Origin: Propionibacteriaceae bacterium
Lineage (GTDB): Bacteria > Actinomycetota > Actinomycetes > Propionibacteriales > Propionibacteriaceae
Direction of reading: 5' to 3'
DNA: 8,042 nucleotides
Assembly: GCA_009781325.1 (NCBI GenBank)
Contig: WQYJ01000084.1
Coordinates: 1-8,042 of the forward strand
Below, piece after piece: positions 5,826-8,042 of this stretch. The position numbers and the translations under genes were made by a program. Below the pieces are notes generated by a model. It was not told the origin of the DNA, made no database searches, and saw nothing but the letters and a program-made list of their open reading frames with translations. Each line of letters opens with the position of its first letter. The stretch's first letter is position 1.

Positions 5826-6905
5826 ATGAGTGATCAACCACTACCACCCGTACCGTTTGAACCGACTGATGAAACCCCTATCGGTGATCAGGAACAACCG
5901 GATGACAGTGCCCCCGAGGAGACTATTGCCGTGACAGCTTCAGAAGCTGCCCCGACGCAAGAAGCACCACCGAATACACCTGAATCGCAGACTGCCGGCA
6001 TCATGGTCTATGACCTGCGCCGGGCTTTTGGAACGGTGAAAGCAGTTGATGGTGCCAGCTTTGTAGCTCCGGCAGGAGAAGTGACAGCTCTGATCGGGCC
6101 GAATGGCTCCGGGAAGACCACGCTCTTGCTGATTCTTGCTGGTCTGCTTCAGCCCGATTCCGGCAAAGCGATGATCCTGAATCACGATGTGGTCGCCGAA
6201 AACCTCAAAGCTCGCAGCTTCGTGGGCTGGATGCCGGACTCTTTCGGCACCTGGGATGCGCTGACCTGCCTGGAGATCCTCACGATCTTCGGGCGGGCGT
6301 ACGGCATGAAGCGCCAGGCTGCCCAGGACAGAGCGCGGGCACTGTTGGAACAGCTCTTCCTTGCAGAATTCACCGACAGCCCGGCCAGGGTTTTGTCCCG
6401 CGGTCAAAAGCAGCGTCTCGGTTTGGCGCGAGCCCTGATCCATGATCCTGCGGTCTTGCTGCTGGATGAACCGGCATCGGGGTTAGATCCGCGTTCACGT
6501 GTGGAACTGCGTGAGATTGTCCGTAGCCTAGCTGAGCAGGGGAAGACGATTCTGATCTCCTCCCATGTACTCTCCGAGCTCGATGAGTTCACCGATAACG
6601 CTGTGTTCCTCTCGAAGGGACGTACGATCGTCGCTGATCCCGGTGAGGCTGAAGGCAAGAGCCGCGGCTGGCGCCTCGGCGCTCTCGAAACAACCTCCTT
6701 GCGGTCCTTCTTGACTAATGCGGACATTCCTTTCAGAGATGCTCCTGGTACATCTGGTGAGGTCATCATTTCACTGAAGGGAACCGAATCGGCGGCTCAG
6801 TTGGTCCATGCAGCAGTAGCTGCCGGCGTACCACTGCATACTGTGGCACCGCTGACCGGACGACTGGAAGAAACATATTTGCAACTGAATGAGGAGAGGC
6901 GATGA
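5826..6905 (+). CDS. ABC-2 type exporter, ATP-binding subunit
   Basis: A 359-residue ATPase that drives an ABC-2 exporter from the cytoplasmic face of the membrane. The first 58 or so residues are a Pro-, Glu- and Thr-rich acidic tail, probably disordered, which is unusual for this family. The nucleotide-binding domain follows: Walker A GPNGSGKTT (91-99, Lys97), signature LSRGQ (190-194), Walker B LLLDEP with Asp214 and catalytic Glu215, D-loop SGLDPRS, and switch His247 in SSHVLSELDE. The Q-loop position is Asp138 (GWMPDSFGTWDALT); as I recall, a related subfamily with GYMPDFFGVYD also lacks the glutamine. The C-terminal 90 residues are a typical accessory domain ending in LEETYLQL. The ATG at 5826 is preferred to an upstream TTG at 5700 (inside a repeat) and an ATG at 5814, because a -10-like hexamer precedes it. 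Its TGA overlaps the permease start. Substrate is unknown. Confidence 0.93.
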   Translation: MSDQPLPPVPFEPTDETPIGDQEQPDDSAPEETIAVTASEAAPTQEAPPNTPESQTAGIMVYDLRRAFGTVKAVDGASFVAPAGEVTALIGPNGSGKTTLLLILAGLLQPDSGKAMILNHDVVAENLKARSFVGWMPDSFGTWDALTCLEILTIFGRAYGMKRQAAQDRARALLEQLFLAEFTDSPARVLSRGQKQRLGLARALIHDPAVLLLDEPASGLDPRSRVELREIVRSLAEQGKTILISSHVLSELDEFTDNAVFLSKGRTIVADPGEAEGKSRGWRLGALETTSLRSFLTNADIPFRDAPGTSGEVIISLKGTESAAQLVHAAVAAGVPLHTVAPLTGRLEETYLQLNEERR

Positions 6906-8042
6906 ATACGTGGTCTTTGTCCTGGCACGGACTTGTCACTGTAGTTGACCTGGAAGTACGCCAGCGTCTGCGCTCCAAGAGATGGCTCTGGGGATTGCTC
7001 GTGTGGTTCCTGTTCATCGGCGCAGTCACGGGGCTGATCATCTACTCGATGTACCAGATCGGTTGCAGTTCCTATGGTTGCAGGGAACTCGATCCCACCA
7101 CAGGACCGGTCACCTTTGGGATCGTCACCCTCTTTGTCATGGGGATGGCATTGATCGTGACTCCCGCTTTCTCGGCAACCGCGATCAACACTGACCGTAT
7201 GGCATCGACGTTAGCTACTCTCCAGGCAACAAAACTCTCCAGCCTCGAAATCGTCGCTGGGAAGCTGGTGGCTGCCTGGCTGTCGGCTGCTGTCTTCCTT
7301 GTCGCCGCTCTTCCATTCATTGTTTTGTCGACGATCTTAGGAAATATCTCCGCTTGGCAGGTGGCAGTATGCTTCACGGTCGTCTTCATCCTTGTAGCCG
7401 TCGTGTGCGCGATCGGACTTGGTTGGTCCGCCGTCTTCACCCGTACTGCTGCTTCAACAGTGATGACCTATCTGTCGGTTGCCGTGATATCGATCATCTC
7501 TCCGCTAGTGATGGTGATGTCGTTTCCATTCCTTGACGAGAGGCAGACCATCCAGATCTGGGGCCTCACCGAGACTCAATGGAAGCAGTACAACCGTGAA
7601 ATGGATGACTATTATGAGTCAGGACGATCGAATAATCAGAATCCACCGGCCCCGCCTGTCGATCAGTGTCAGTGGGTTCCGACCGAAGAATCTGTGACTC
7701 GGTTTGATCGGGTTTGGTGGCTGCTGATTCCCAATCCTGTTGTAGTTGTGGCCGATGCCGCACCACTCACCGAGCAAGCCAAAGAGCAGAACGCCAGCGA
7801 TGTCTTTTCCGCGATACGTTACACCGTTCGTGAGATTGCTATGCCTCCTGTTCTTGAGCGCGATGAGTGTATCTGGCTGTATAACTGGAATCCTGCATAT
7901 AAGGTCATCCAAAATCCCGATGGCACCTACCGCGTAGAAACAGCCAATGGCATCCCGGTGGATATCCCACCCTCACCAGTCAAGCCGCGCCCACCAGCAG
8001 ACAACTATCCCGTCTGGCCCTGGGGACTGGCAGTGAACTTCA
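6902..8042 (+). CDS. ABC-2 type exporter, membrane permease (3' partial)
   Basis: Membrane partner of the preceding ATPase, open for 380 codons to the window edge without a stop. The ATG overlaps the ATPase stop as ATGA, with GGAG at 6893-6896 as ribosome binding site, so the two are translationally coupled. Hydrophobic segments lie at about residues 28-49, 70-90, 122-146, 152-175 and 187-211. A sixth appears to begin at about 371 (VWPWGLAVNF). The segment NTDRMASTLATLQATKLSSLEIVAGKLVAAW (96-126) is the ABC-2 hallmark between segments 2 and 3, where the family contacts the ATPase. By the positive-inside rule (RQRLRSKR at 20-27) the N-terminus is cytoplasmic. The loop between segments 5 and 6 (about 212-370) is then outside; it is about 160 residues, Pro-rich in part, with Cys256 and Cys323. 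The first outer loop has Cys55 and Cys60. Substrate cannot be told. Confidence 0.9.
   Translation, partial: MNTWSLSWHGLVTVVDLEVRQRLRSKRWLWGLLVWFLFIGAVTGLIIYSMYQIGCSSYGCRELDPTTGPVTFGIVTLFVMGMALIVTPAFSATAINTDRMASTLATLQATKLSSLEIVAGKLVAAWLSAAVFLVAALPFIVLSTILGNISAWQVAVCFTVVFILVAVVCAIGLGWSAVFTRTAASTVMTYLSVAVISIISPLVMVMSFPFLDERQTIQIWGLTETQWKQYNREMDDYYESGRSNNQNPPAPPVDQCQWVPTEESVTRFDRVWWLLIPNPVVVVADAAPLTEQAKEQNASDVFSAIRYTVREIAMPPVLERDECIWLYNWNPAYKVIQNPDGTYRVETANGIPVDIPPSPVKPRPPADNYPVWPWGLAVNF

Noticed and set aside
5700..5828. Longer ABC ATPase starting at TTG 5700 or ATG 5814
   Set aside because: TTG 5700 lies inside a repeat hairpin and the extra 42 residues look like translated non-coding DNA. ATG 5814 overlaps the -10-like hexamer and has no ribosome binding site.

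Overview
The window looks like chromosomal DNA of an actinobacterium (Actinomycetota) of moderate GC, roughly mid-50s percent by eye. The DnaB helicase, the M1 aminopeptidase with its MPG-NLTR-EA-RA start, and the ABC-2 exporter all read like actinobacterial versions. Two genes also have a TANNNT -10 hexamer placed 6-7 bases before the ATG, as in leaderless actinobacterial transcripts. I cannot name the genus.

Layout. (1) 1-1226, plus: the replicative helicase dnaB, missing its N-terminus at the window edge. (2) 1230-1550, plus: a small gene 3 bases after dnaB, weakly like the GatB/YqeY family, whose last codons and stop lie inside an intergenic repeat. (3) 1504-1770: GC-rich inverted-repeat units that fill the convergent gap. 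(4) 1771-2706, minus: an alpha/beta-hydrolase-like protein. (5) 2707-2811: a short divergent control region. (6) 2812-5418, plus: a complete M1 zinc aminopeptidase (PepN). (7) 5419-5825: a 407-base non-coding gap with a second cluster of the same repeats, bracketed by a different GTGACAAAA-type hairpin repeat. (8) 5826-6905 and 6902 to the window end, plus: an ABC exporter operon, ATPase then permease, joined by an ATGA overlap. The permease runs off the window.

The genes do not form one pathway. Replication (dnaB), peptide breakdown (pepN) and export (ABC) are ordinary core or household functions in separate transcription units. The ABC pair is the only clear functional module. The most unusual content is the repeat DNA. 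A composite element of about 118 bp, two hairpin units facing each other across a 55-56 bp spacer, occurs once in each gap with the same architecture. Partial copies surround it, and one copy carries a 76-bp perfect tandem duplication. This looks like a dispersed REP/BIME-like or MITE-like family. I see no CRISPR, integrase, transposase, RNA gene or defence system, and I do not claim a new biological system here.
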